From: JAIYCX01 sp964353175
Lineage (GTDB): Bacteria; Bdellovibrionota_C; UBA2361; SZUA-149; DAOLCO01
Assembly: GCA_964353175.1 (NCBI GenBank)
Contig: CAYGUX010000006.1
Coordinates: 1-64,000, forward strand
DNA: 64,000 nt
Direction of reading: 5' to 3'
The notes under the pieces were generated by a model that did no database searches, was not told where the DNA came from, and saw only the letters and a list, made by a program, of their open reading frames with translations. Numbering within the stretch: the first letter of the stretch is position 1; each line of letters starts with the position of its first letter. The translations under genes and the position numbers were made by a program. This document shows positions 17,618-26,346 of this stretch, in pieces.

Positions 17618-18658
17618 TTAGGTGAGCGGTAGTTTCGATTTTAATAAGTTCAAGTGATTGTCAATTTCTTTGATTAAATCAATGTTTAAAAAATCGGGCC
17701 GTTGATTTAGTATAGGATCAAGTATTTCTGGGAAACGTTCAGCAATTAGATTTTTATAGTCCAAACCTGATTGGCATAATTCCTTGGTTTCTTGCCAGTA
17801 TCCAATCACGTCATTAATGTACTCCGGTATCCAAAATGCCCTAGAGCCTGCATCGTATATCGTGCAGCGCTCTAGCGCATAAAGACAATTTTCAACTTGA
17901 GACGTTATGAACTCTTTAGACAAAAGACTATCTCGTCTTAAGAGATCTGTACCCGTTTCTTTAATCTGAACAGGAGTCTCCAGACTAGCCACATGGAAAC
18001 GACCTTCAAGGTAAACAATACTAGACCCTACAAAGTTGGGAAACAATTTTATAGCTTCTTGATTGATGCGTTCTATTATCTCTTCCGATCGTACTCCTCC
18101 AATGGTTAAAAAAACAAATGAAGAGATTGTTTGATCGTTATCTTTTGCACTCGAGACTAAGCTATTTAAGGCATACTCTAAACTTGTACCGGTGGCCACC
18201 ACATCACCGAAAATAACATTTGCCTCGGGAGGCAGGAATATTTTTTGATATTCGGTTTCTGTGATATGCCATGACTCGAGGTCATCTGATTTTCGTGCTC
18301 TTTGCGCGCTGATAAAGGCAGTTGAGTGTTGATTCCAGTTTAAGCCTTTATGTAAGGCTTCTCGTATGCCAAAGTTAAGCCCGCCTCTAAGAATATTTAA
18401 GACGACACTTTGATCTTCGGTAAATGTTGATAATAGTTTTGGAGGTAGTACTTCAGTGAGACCTTTAAGAATATTAGTGGAGGTCTTAGTGAGCTTGTTG
18501 GTATAGTCTAAACCTAGAATCAATGGATCGTTCATTATAGAACGACTTTCTTGGGTCGAAGCGATATATCGTTTTAATAAGGGTTTGTAGTCGGGACTAC
18601 CAATACTCTCAATCTCATAGAGACTTAGGGCTGAATTTTTAATTATATTTTGTAGCAT
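17618..18658 (-). CDS. Phosphoribosyltransferase-like protein
   Basis: The protein has 346 residues. Residues 85-97 (VVLNILRGGLNFG) and the loop VIFGDVVATGTSLEYAL at about 148-164 match the type I phosphoribosyltransferase fold: the second contains the acidic DxxxxTG(T/S) loop that binds phosphoribosyl pyrophosphate. The nucleobase or partner is unknown. The C-terminal 130 residues are helical and not recognised. The gene stands alone on the minus strand and has no visible strong ribosome binding site. A biosynthetic or regulatory PRTase is the likely type. Confidence 0.65.
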   Translation of the reverse strand: MLQNIIKNSALSLYEIESIGSPDYKPLLKRYIASTQESRSIMNDPLILGLDYTNKLTKTSTNILKGLTEVLPPKLLSTFTEDQSVVLNILRGGLNFGIREALHKGLNWNQHSTAFISAQRARKSDDLESWHITETEYQKIFLPPEANVIFGDVVATGTSLEYALNSLVSSAKDNDQTISSFVFLTIGGVRSEEIIERINQEAIKLFPNFVGSSIVYLEGRFHVASLETPVQIKETGTDLLRRDSLLSKEFITSQVENCLYALERCTIYDAGSRAFWIPEYINDVIGYWQETKELCQSGLDYKNLIAERFPEILDPILNQRPDFLNIDLIKEIDNHLNLLKSKLPLT

Positions 18659-18856
18659 GACTTACTAGGGTATGTTCTATAAACTATAAGCCGTATTATG
18701 TATGAATTTCTGTGAAATTTCAACTAAGAGGTCAGAACATACAGGCTTTTTTGTTTTTGATGTTGAAGTAGGACTAGAAATCTTAATTTAGCCTATTAAA
18801 ATCCGCTTTCAAATGATAAAGAGTCTCTAGGAATTTATAATCTAAGGAGAATCGCA

Positions 18857-19855
18857 GTGTCTAATAAAAAGTATCAGATTTACGGTATTGGTAATGCAAT
18901 CATGGACTATCAGGTTGCCGTTACAGAAGAAGTTTTCAATAAGTTTAATGTTGAAAAGGGCGGGATGCAACTTGTTGGGTCTGATATTTTGAATCAAATG
19001 TTAGCAGAACTGCCACCATCGACTGAAATTAAACGATCTAGTGGGGGAAGTGGGGCTAATACAATCCTTAGTCTAGCTCAATTGGGCCATAGTGTAGGTT
19101 ATGGATGTATTGTGGGGAATGATGAAGTTGGTGAGTCGTACATCGGAGAGATGAAGGAGCTAGGCGTTAGTACCTTTAATCCTCCAGTTAGTGATAGTCA
19201 GACAGGTCGTTCTTTGGTGTTGATAACTCCCGATGCTGAGAGGACGATGAATACCTGCTTAGGTGTTACCAGTACCTTTGATAAACAACATGTTTCAGAA
19301 GAAGTTGTTAAGGATTCTGAGTGGTTGTATATTGAAGGATATCTGTTTGCAACACCAGAAGGTCAAAGATCTGCCCTGCATGCCGTAAGCTTAGCGAAGA
19401 AACATGATACAAAGATAGCAGTTACTTTTTCTGACGGCTTTATCGTTGAAGTTTTTGGGGATGCACTTAGGGAAGTAGCGATAAATGCAGATTTAATTTT
19501 CGCGAATCAAGGTGAAGCACTAAAGTTTACTAAAGCAAATGATCCAGTAGAAGCATTTAGGGAACTGCGAAGTATCTCTCGTGGAGGCGTCGCTTTAACT
19601 ATGGGAGAGAATGGTGCTCTAGTAGCTTTCGGAGATGAAACTGCGCAGATTGAAGCATATCCAGTTAAAGCGGTAGATGACACGGGGGCTGGTGACATAT
19701 TCGCAGGAGGCTTTATGCATGGTTTAATACGAGGTCTAAGTGTTGAGAGTTCAGGTAAAATTGCTTGTTACTTAGCGGGAAGAGTAGTATCGCAGTATGG
19801 CGCTAGAATTGTTGGGAATTTGTCAGAAATTCTTTCAAAGTCACAGATATTATAG
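18857..19855 (+). CDS. PfkB-family carbohydrate or adenosine kinase
   Basis: The protein has 332 residues. Start GTG at 18857 follows AAGGAGA at 18844-18850. It opens with YGIGNAIMDY (nucleoside/sugar-binding Asp), has GGSGANTILSLAQLG, and ends with the PfkB signature DDTGAGDIFAGGF, whose central Asp is the catalytic base. The N-terminal GIGNAIMD(Y/V) and GG(M)QLV pattern is shared with adenosine-kinase-like members, so adenosine is a good substrate guess, but sugar kinases remain possible. The next gene starts 21 bases downstream, so the two may be cotranscribed. Confidence 0.85.
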   Translation: MSNKKYQIYGIGNAIMDYQVAVTEEVFNKFNVEKGGMQLVGSDILNQMLAELPPSTEIKRSSGGSGANTILSLAQLGHSVGYGCIVGNDEVGESYIGEMKELGVSTFNPPVSDSQTGRSLVLITPDAERTMNTCLGVTSTFDKQHVSEEVVKDSEWLYIEGYLFATPEGQRSALHAVSLAKKHDTKIAVTFSDGFIVEVFGDALREVAINADLIFANQGEALKFTKANDPVEAFRELRSISRGGVALTMGENGALVAFGDETAQIEAYPVKAVDDTGAGDIFAGGFMHGLIRGLSVESSGKIACYLAGRVVSQYGARIVGNLSEILSKSQIL

Positions 19856-19876
19856 ATTTTAATCATAACAAGCTAT

Positions 19877-21298
19877 ATGACTAATTCAGATCAGGTTTTT
19901 AAAAGAATGAGGATATTTAATATCTATAAATTTATTTTAGCAGGTATTTTATTGTGCCTTAGTGTTCCTGCCATCTCACAAGACTCAAATGAGAGTGGGA
20001 GGTCCGTCGAAGAGGAACTAGTTGGCTTAGATGATAATGGCCCAAGCGCGGAAGAACTTGAAAAAGATATTCAGCATGAAGCTGCTTTGACAGACATATT
20101 AAGGAATCTTTCATCACCTGATGAGAAAACACGAATTGATTCTGGAATTAAGCTCAGAAAGGTTGTTCGCTCAGGTGATACTAGTTTGCTTGCACAAACT
20201 TTAAAGCGTGGAAATAACTTAGATAAGCAACTTTTTATTATAGATGCACTGACTAAGCTTGGAGATAAAAAAGCAGGGGAAGCTTTACGATTTGAAGTTC
20301 GGCATGGAGAGCTAGAGAGTCAGAGAGCCGCTACTTCTGCATTAGGCCGTTTGCAAACTGATTGGCCAATTCCGATACTAGTTCGAACTCTTAGACAAGA
20401 AAAAGATGAAGAGATCAGAAAGAGATCTGCATCAGCTCTAGGAATGATTGGTTCAACTCAAGCAGTTTACGCCATAAGAACTAGTTTATCTAAGTTAGAA
20501 GAAGCACCTGGGGCAAAGAATGCGGCTTATTACGCCTTAGATAAAGCCTTAAATCAAATTGATCCGCAGAGACTAGATACTAATATGCCTGCGGGTATGA
20601 GACTGACATTGTATCATAAAGGCATGAGATACTTTTTCTACCACCCAACAGTTAGAAAAGGGGCATCAGCTATGAAGAGTGGTTTAAGACCTTGGTTGAT
20701 GGTCTGTATTCATGATGGAGATTTAGCGGCAAATGACACATTCTCTACTTGTTGGAGAACAGCGAAAAGAAAGCAGATGGCGGTACTTGTTCCTACATTT
20801 GATAATATTACTTATCCTGAATACGGGAATTTTAATATTAGAGGTGAGCGAGCAGATCTCAAGCTTTTAGAACTAATAGATTTTGTTGGAAAGCAAGCTG
20901 GATTGTCTGTACGCGAATTGTATATGTTCGGGTATGGAACCGGAGGAGATTTTGTTCATAGGTTTGTAATGAGTCATCCCAAACGAATCGCACGGGCAGC
21001 ATTTGAAGCTACAGAGTTTACTAAGCCTGATCCAGAATACATGTTTCCAAGAGGTTTAACCAGAACCCCCCTTGCTCCAGATGTGGATATAGATATGTAT
21101 GCATTTCTTAAGACAGATATGATGCTTATTTCAAGAAAGGAATCCCCAACATTTAAGGATTCTAAGAGCTTTGCTGAAGCTGTTCAAAATTATGCAGATG
21201 TTCAAGGAATTAAGTCTAGGCTAGTGACTCGAACAGTTGATGTTAAGTTTGAGATCTGGAATGAAGCTGAAAAGTACTTATTCGCCTATGATTATTAA
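19877..21298 (+). CDS. Exported HEAT-repeat protein with hydrolase-like domain lacking its serine
   Basis: The protein has 473 residues. An N-terminal signal peptide or anchor ends near SVPAISQ. Residues about 65-230 are HEAT-type helical repeats (ALRFEVRHGELESQRAATSAL; RSASALGMIGSTQAVYAI). Residues about 240-473 resemble an alpha/beta hydrolase such as a depolymerase-type esterase, with the expected elbow MFGYGTGGDFVHRF at 350-363. The elbow reads G-Y-G-T-G, with Thr 355 where the nucleophile Ser belongs, so catalysis is doubtful. An in-frame ATG at 19907 would also give a good signal peptide. It follows the PfkB kinase closely on the same strand. Confidence 0.65.
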   Translation: MTNSDQVFKRMRIFNIYKFILAGILLCLSVPAISQDSNESGRSVEEELVGLDDNGPSAEELEKDIQHEAALTDILRNLSSPDEKTRIDSGIKLRKVVRSGDTSLLAQTLKRGNNLDKQLFIIDALTKLGDKKAGEALRFEVRHGELESQRAATSALGRLQTDWPIPILVRTLRQEKDEEIRKRSASALGMIGSTQAVYAIRTSLSKLEEAPGAKNAAYYALDKALNQIDPQRLDTNMPAGMRLTLYHKGMRYFFYHPTVRKGASAMKSGLRPWLMVCIHDGDLAANDTFSTCWRTAKRKQMAVLVPTFDNITYPEYGNFNIRGERADLKLLELIDFVGKQAGLSVRELYMFGYGTGGDFVHRFVMSHPKRIARAAFEATEFTKPDPEYMFPRGLTRTPLAPDVDIDMYAFLKTDMMLISRKESPTFKDSKSFAEAVQNYADVQGIKSRLVTRTVDVKFEIWNEAEKYLFAYDY

Positions 21299-21316
21299 TG
21301 TATAAAGTTCTAGGTT

Positions 21317-21631
21317 ATGGAAGATTTTTTTGATGATCTAGTAGAAGAGCATGCGGGTAGAGTGTCTTACCCTACTTTAAAGATCTTTGTTAGAAAGTAT
21401 TTAAAACCTCTAGAAGGTAATGATAAAAAAGCCCTTTCGATATTTAAGCTTCAAGAAACTAAAGAAGCAGCTCGTAGGCTCGAGGTTGAATTAGTTTCAA
21501 TTAAAAATCATGAAGCGTCAAACGCATATCTAAAAGAATTGATCGGAGATAAGAAGTTTAAAAAACATAGGGGTTTTGAAAATTGGGCGGCAACGCTACT
21601 TCTTATGTTGCCTACTATTAGGGATTATTAA
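21317..21631 (+). CDS. Small hypothetical protein, 104 residues
   Basis: A hydrophilic protein, helical in pattern, rich in Lys and Glu, with no cysteine, signal or membrane segment. It begins 18 bases after the HEAT protein and may be the last gene of that run. The stop abuts the end of the minus-strand gene at 21632, so the two genes converge with no spacer. I recognise no family. Confidence 0.55.
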   Translation: MEDFFDDLVEEHAGRVSYPTLKIFVRKYLKPLEGNDKKALSIFKLQETKEAARRLEVELVSIKNHEASNAYLKELIGDKKFKKHRGFENWAATLLLMLPTIRDY

Positions 21632-22195
21632 TCACTCCCAAGCCTTACTTCCAGTCCGTGCTTCACGGTATCTTTTACTTCCAGAATATATATATCTGAA
21701 GCTAGTAGGTAAACAGTCCGGTGACATTACTCTTGCGAGGTCTTGAAATTGTGCGTCCATAGAGGTGTAGCCAGCACTGGGATCATAATTAGGATCCCAG
21801 GGCACCACAACTCTTTCTTGGGATTTAGCTAATTTTGATTGAGAAGAATCTTGGTAGTTATATACTATAAAATCGATGGCCTCAGAGCCTTCTGTATGGT
21901 GAAAGACCTCATTTAAAATTACTTTATCTTCTGAGCATGTTGGTAGATTATGGTAGAGCATAATCATTTCATCCATACCTTCATAAGGATCGTTGTCACC
22001 TGGTTTAAATAGATAGCCTATTACAGTGTTTTTTTGAATTTCTTCGGGTGTAGTCCCACTACTAGTAGAAAAATTGACTGAAGAAGCTTTACGCTTATGT
22101 GAAGCGATTTCAAGGTCGGTATCAAATAGATAGTCTTGCGCGAGAACGTTAGTAATTGACAAAAAAGAAAGCAATACAAGTGTAGTAGTTTTCAT
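21632..22195 (-). CDS. Secreted hypothetical protein
   Basis: The protein has 187 residues with a signal peptide ending near residue 19 (SITNVLAQ before DYLFD). The mature part contains ELPTCSEDKV and SPDCLPTSF, giving two cysteines that could pair. It begins 4 bases after the stop of the gene at 22199-22675, so the two probably form an operon with purC. The two secreted proteins may act together in the envelope; no family was recognised. Confidence 0.6.
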   Translation of the reverse strand: MKTTTLVLLSFLSITNVLAQDYLFDTDLEIASHKRKASSVNFSTSSGTTPEEIQKNTVIGYLFKPGDNDPYEGMDEMIMLYHNLPTCSEDKVILNEVFHHTEGSEAIDFIVYNYQDSSQSKLAKSQERVVVPWDPNYDPSAGYTSMDAQFQDLARVMSPDCLPTSFRYIYSGSKRYREARTGSKAWE

Positions 22196-22198
22196 CTG

Positions 22199-22675
22199 TT
22201 ATTTCCCATCCTTAAAAATACCTTTGCTGGTGAAGTATTGGTCAATACTTCTGTGACCCTCGTAGATATAGTTTCTTCCATTATATCTAACCACCCATGT
22301 CGGTGAGTAACTTATTCTAAGAGTTTTTAGTAAACTTAAATCTGACTTACCTTCAGATTGTTCGAGATTAAGATTTCTAACTTCTTCCATGTTTTTTTGT
22401 AGGGCATTGGTCTCAGCTTGGATTTTCATTTGTTCAGCTGTGCTGAGTTCCTTTTTATTAGGAATACTGGATAGGTCAGGCATCTTTTGAATCAATAGAA
22501 GGTTTCTGACAGGCACTTTTTTAGAAAGCATTTTTGCTTCTTCTATTACGTCTCTTACGTGCGTGTAATTTTTGCCATCTACGATGACGCTTACAGCAGC
22601 TTTAGGCACATTCGTTTGCCCATAGACTGTTGAGGAAAATAGAATAAGGACGAAGTATAAGGAATGTTTAATCAT
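22199..22675 (-). CDS. Secreted hypothetical protein, possibly thioredoxin-fold
   Basis: The protein has 158 residues with a signal peptide ending near residue 19 (STVYGQ). The mature C-terminus has ISYSPTWVVRYNGRNYIYEG, a pattern seen in TraW/TrbC-type or thioredoxin-fold exported proteins, where a cis-proline-like TPxxVV strand precedes a tyrosine-rich strand. There is no CxxC, so it is not a disulphide oxidoreductase. It lies 9 bases downstream of purC and 4 bases upstream of the next secreted protein. The conjugation link is weak, because no other transfer gene is present. Confidence 0.5.
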   Translation of the reverse strand: MIKHSLYFVLILFSSTVYGQTNVPKAAVSVIVDGKNYTHVRDVIEEAKMLSKKVPVRNLLLIQKMPDLSSIPNKKELSTAEQMKIQAETNALQKNMEEVRNLNLEQSEGKSDLSLLKTLRISYSPTWVVRYNGRNYIYEGHRSIDQYFTSKGIFKDGK

Positions 22676-22684
22676 AAACTCTTA

Positions 22685-23638
22685 TTATAAGTATTTTTTA
22701 ATCTCTAATTCTGTTATGGGGGAATCATCCGGAATGAATTCATTGCCACTAATTCTCTCAAAAGCATTGATATAATGCTCTGAAATTTGAACTCTAAACT
22801 CATCCGTGAAATCTGGAGGAGTGCCTTCGCCCATATAGCCCTTGTTTATAAGCCAAGTTCTGATCCATTCTTTATCAAGCATCTCAGGGTCTTGCCCTTT
22901 ACTTAAACGCTCTTCATAAGTATTCATTTCTAGGAAGCGGGAGCAGTCTTGGGTAAATATCTCATCAGCTAGAATGATCTTTAACGACCCATCAGGATTA
23001 GTAATTAATCCAAATTCAAATTTGGTATCAAGTAGATAAAGACCTCGTTTTTCAACATCCTTAGAAGCGAAATTAAATAATTTTAAAGCACTTTCTCTTA
23101 CTTCTTCCCAGATGTTCGGGGCTACAATGTTTTGATTTAAAATTTCAGCTTCTGATATTGGGATGTCATGCAGTCCAACCGCTTCTTTGGTTGAAGGAGT
23201 AATAATAGGCTGATCTAATCTTTGATTTTTATGAAGTCCAGAGGGAAGGCTAACTCCCGATACTGGCTTATTTGCTTGATAATCTCTCCAAGCACTTCCA
23301 GCAAGGAAGCCTCTAACAACAACTTCAATTGGAATAATTTTAACTTCTTTACCAATTACGACATTCGCATGTGGTTTTGCAATAGTATGGTTTTCAACAA
23401 TATGTTTAGTTTTATTAAACCAATCCCATGCAAGCCCAGTTAGAAGTTCGCCTTTATAGGGGATAGTAGATAGAACCACGTCAAATGCGCTGAACCTATC
23501 ACTAGAGACTAATATTCGTTTATCCCCCACGACATAAGAATCTCTAACTTTGCCCTTAATCACCGGTCCAAAGCCTGAAAGATTGGCTTCCTTAAGAGTG
23601 CTTGATAGTTTTTCTTGTATGGTAGTTTTAGGAATCAT
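22685..23638 (-). CDS. purC: Phosphoribosylaminoimidazole-succinocarboxamide synthase
   Basis: PurC adds aspartate to CAIR in purine biosynthesis (SAICAR synthesis). The protein has 317 residues, the longer form of the family. Motifs include GKVRDSYVVGDKRILVSSDRFSAFD... with its Lys, and the PRFSRF-type loop replaced by the usual variant. Other conserved parts are ILADEIFTQDCSRF, VVRGFLAGSAWRDY and DTKFEFGL. It begins with ATG and is followed 9 bases later by an exported-protein gene. No other purine gene is in the window. Confidence 0.95.
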   Translation of the reverse strand: MIPKTTIQEKLSSTLKEANLSGFGPVIKGKVRDSYVVGDKRILVSSDRFSAFDVVLSTIPYKGELLTGLAWDWFNKTKHIVENHTIAKPHANVVIGKEVKIIPIEVVVRGFLAGSAWRDYQANKPVSGVSLPSGLHKNQRLDQPIITPSTKEAVGLHDIPISEAEILNQNIVAPNIWEEVRESALKLFNFASKDVEKRGLYLLDTKFEFGLITNPDGSLKIILADEIFTQDCSRFLEMNTYEERLSKGQDPEMLDKEWIRTWLINKGYMGEGTPPDFTDEFRVQISEHYINAFERISGNEFIPDDSPITELEIKKYL

Positions 23639-23796
23639 GATAATTCTAGTGCCCTTATTTTCGCTGTAAGGTCACACTTTACCATTATAAAACTAGCCCC
23701 GCTACTATTTGAGGAATGAAAATCAAGGTCTTCTGTCTTGTAGGGGGGATCCACGCGGTCGCCTACCTGATGATTTTTTGAGGGTCAATCAAAATA

Positions 23797-23880
23797 CTGT
23801 GCAAATTGAGAAATTGTGTAGATTAAGGGAGCGCATGCTTGTAAGTGTCTAGTGCGCGAGGTAGAAAGATATTTGCACAG
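23797..23880. promoter_or_regulatory. Nested inverted repeats upstream of the ATP-grasp gene
   Basis: CTGTGCAAAT at 23797-23806 pairs with ATTTGCACAG at 23871-23880, perfectly over 10 bp. GCGCA at 23831-23835 pairs with TGCGC at 23853-23857 inside it. It ends 25 bases before the ATG at 23906. It could be an RNA leader or two operator half-sites; no known riboswitch motif is evident. Confidence 0.45.
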
Positions 23881-23905
23881 CAATATGTATTAAATTTATT
23901 ATCCG

Positions 23906-24892
23906 ATGCAAAAGATTCCTGACATAGCTCGATATGCGAAGCAAGTAGCCATTGAGAATGGTTATAAATTTGAGTTTTTAGATAAGAGAGAGAATTGCCT
24001 TTTTCAGATATCGAATAACATAAACAGTTTTATTTCTGGAGGTGGAAGTATTGCTTCCTATCCTTTAAACAATTCTGTTTCTGCTTCTATTGCTCGAGAC
24101 AAGATATTTACCAATCATCTTCTTGATAATGAACGCATTCCCAATCTTGGGGGAAAATGCTTTTTCCTATTCCCTGAAGGGCGCTCACTAAGAGGTGATG
24201 GGTACGAAGTTGAAGATGCTTTTAAATATTTAAAAAAACTAAAAGGCCCAGCATTTTGTAAACCTCTCAGGGGATCACAAGGTACATTTGCTGAGACAGT
24301 AAAAGATTCAGAAGCTTTAGAAAATTATATTGAACGTTGTTCTAAAAAATTCGACGCGATTGTAATTCAAGAATACTTTGAGGGGACAGAGTATCGAGTA
24401 TTTATGCTGGGTGATGAGCCTCTATTTTGTATGAAGAAAGGCGATGTCGAGCTCGTTGGTGATGGAGAGGGTCGTATTATAGAATTAATCGCAGAATTAA
24501 ATTCATATTTAGTAGGTAAGGGGATCTCCCCATATTCAAGCGAGGTAACTATCGTTAATTCTGAGGGTAGGCAATTTCAGCTCATGGAGGTACCAAAAGC
24601 AGGTGAAACATTATATCTTGCTGGAAGAAAAAATATTAGCTCAGGCGCTACTCCTCTCTTACTTAATGAAATTCCAGAACTTCTAGCAGACCTTGCACTT
24701 AAGTCTCACAATGCCATCGGACTAGAGATTTCTGGAATTGATTTTCTCTGTAAGGAAAAAGATGGGAAGATTCTTGAAGCAAGAGTAATAGAAGTAAATT
24801 CCAACCCAGCAATCTCAAGCTTAGAGGAAACTATGCGATGGGATTTAATAGAAAGGATTTGGTTGTATGTTATTGAAGCATGTCTGGGTTAG
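23906..24892 (+). CDS. ATP-grasp ligase (glutathione-synthetase/cyanophycin-synthetase-like)
   Basis: The protein has 328 residues. KPLRGSQGTFAETV (about 118-131) is the glycine-rich ATP loop with its lysine, VIQEYFEGTEYRVFMLGD (about 151-168) is the second nucleotide-binding strand, and GIDFLCKEKDGKILEARVIEVNSNP (about 276-300) holds the metal ligands Asp, Glu and Asn. These fit ATP-grasp enzymes that form amide bonds through an acyl phosphate, as in GshF, MurNAc or cyanophycin ligases. The substrate is not evident. It overlaps the convergent rarA-family gene by four bases. A nested palindrome lies just upstream. Confidence 0.75.
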   Translation: MQKIPDIARYAKQVAIENGYKFEFLDKRENCLFQISNNINSFISGGGSIASYPLNNSVSASIARDKIFTNHLLDNERIPNLGGKCFFLFPEGRSLRGDGYEVEDAFKYLKKLKGPAFCKPLRGSQGTFAETVKDSEALENYIERCSKKFDAIVIQEYFEGTEYRVFMLGDEPLFCMKKGDVELVGDGEGRIIELIAELNSYLVGKGISPYSSEVTIVNSEGRQFQLMEVPKAGETLYLAGRKNISSGATPLLLNEIPELLADLALKSHNAIGLEISGIDFLCKEKDGKILEARVIEVNSNPAISSLEETMRWDLIERIWLYVIEACLG

Positions 24893-26184
24893 CCTTTAAT
24901 CCTATTCCGAAGTCTATCCAACCGCTCTTTAATCTTTGGTTCTATTCCCTGATCTTTGGGTTCATAGACTATTAGGTTTTTTAGTTCGTCTGGCATGTAT
25001 CTTTCTGGATAGAAGGCTTCTGGATAGTCGTGAGGATAGTGGTATCCTAGTGTGTTCCCATGTTCTTTCATTAGTTCTGTGGGAGCGTTTCTTAATCTTC
25101 TTGGGATTTCAATTCCAGGATTTGCATTTACTATTTCCACCATTTTATTCAGTGCAACATAGGATGCATTCGATTTAGGACAGCTGGCTAGGTATGTTGC
25201 TGCTTGAGCCATTGGAATTTTACCTTGCGGGAGTCCAATTCTTTCAAGCGCCTGGTCTGCTAATATAGCAAGTTCCAATGCCCTTGGATCACAGCAAGCA
25301 TCTTCGCTTGCAAAAATAATCATTCGCCTACTTATGTATAGTGGATCTTCTCCAGCCTCTAACGCTCTTAACATATAATATAAAGTAGCATCTGGATCTG
25401 AGCCCCTCATAGATTTAATAAATGCTGAGATGCAATCAAAGTGATAGTCTCCCGCCTGATCAAAGGGTAGGGGTTGATCAGAGTAGGCTTTTTTAATAGT
25501 TTCGATATCTATCGTACCAGATTCATTGAGAGTCGCTAGATGTGAGGACCATTCTATCGCATTTAGTGCTTTTCTAAAATCTCCACCAGAGATTCTAATC
25601 ACATATTTTAAGGCGTCTTCAGTGATATTTATTCCTAGATTGCCTAAACCTCTTTCTTTGTCATTGAGAGATCTTTTAATAAGTATTGATAAGTCCTCAT
25701 CACTTGGTTGCTTGAGTAGTATTACTTTTAATCGACTTAAAAGCGCTGATCTTAAACGGAAGCTGACGTTCTCAGTGGTCTGTCCAATTATACTAATAGT
25801 TCCGGATTCTATATGTGGTAAAAAAGAGTCTTGTTGACTTCGATTGAATCTATGAATTTCATCTACTAGTAAAAGAGTTCTAGTTCCAGATTCTTTAAGA
25901 GCTTTTTCAGCTAAATCAATATTGAGGCGAATATCCTTAACACCATCGAGTACTCCTGATAATCTTTCAAAACGATAACCACTGTGCTCTGCGATAACCT
26001 TCGCTAAGGTTGTTTTTCCAGAACCTGGTGGCCCAGTTAGGATGATTGACGGTACATAGGGAGGATTGCTGTTTAGGCAAGCACCAAGCGCGGAGTTCGG
26101 GCCAATTATGTCTTGATGCCCTATGACTTCAGATAGGGTTCTGGGCCGCATTCTTTCTGCTAAGGGAGAGTGGGATTTAATCAT
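24889..26184 (-). CDS. rarA: Replication-associated recombination protein RarA (MgsA)
   Basis: RarA is an AAA+ ATPase that acts at stalled replication forks. The product has 431 residues from the ATG at 26184; an alternative TTG start at 26211 adds nine residues. Walker A is GPPGSGKTTLAK, Walker B is LLVDEIHRFNRSQQD, and the sensor region includes GQTTENVSFRLRSALLSRL. The C-terminal tetramer domain carries FDQAGDYHFDCISAFIKSMRGSDPDATLYY in consecutive pieces and ends with the MPDEL...KERLDRLRNRI part. It converges on the ATP-grasp gene with a 4-base overlap. Family identity is clear. Confidence 0.95.
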   Translation of the reverse strand: MIKSHSPLAERMRPRTLSEVIGHQDIIGPNSALGACLNSNPPYVPSIILTGPPGSGKTTLAKVIAEHSGYRFERLSGVLDGVKDIRLNIDLAEKALKESGTRTLLLVDEIHRFNRSQQDSFLPHIESGTISIIGQTTENVSFRLRSALLSRLKVILLKQPSDEDLSILIKRSLNDKERGLGNLGINITEDALKYVIRISGGDFRKALNAIEWSSHLATLNESGTIDIETIKKAYSDQPLPFDQAGDYHFDCISAFIKSMRGSDPDATLYYMLRALEAGEDPLYISRRMIIFASEDACCDPRALELAILADQALERIGLPQGKIPMAQAATYLASCPKSNASYVALNKMVEIVNANPGIEIPRRLRNAPTELMKEHGNTLGYHYPHDYPEAFYPERYMPDELKNLIVYEPKDQGIEPKIKERLDRLRNRIKG

Positions 26185-26346
26185 GTAGTTTATTCTAGAC
26201 TTAAGTAGCAAATTGTAAAGATTAGATTGGTAATGTTTTTAGTCGGGATTGACCTTTCAGAGGGTAAATTGTAAAATGCGTTTGGATTAATGTTGTTTGT
26301 TTGAATAAGATTAATATCTTCAACTATTTATCGGAAGTTAAATTAC

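Noticed and set aside
22199..22675. Conjugation protein TrbC/TraW
   Set aside because: Only a short strand pattern supports it and no other transfer gene is near, so I kept it as an exported protein of unknown function.
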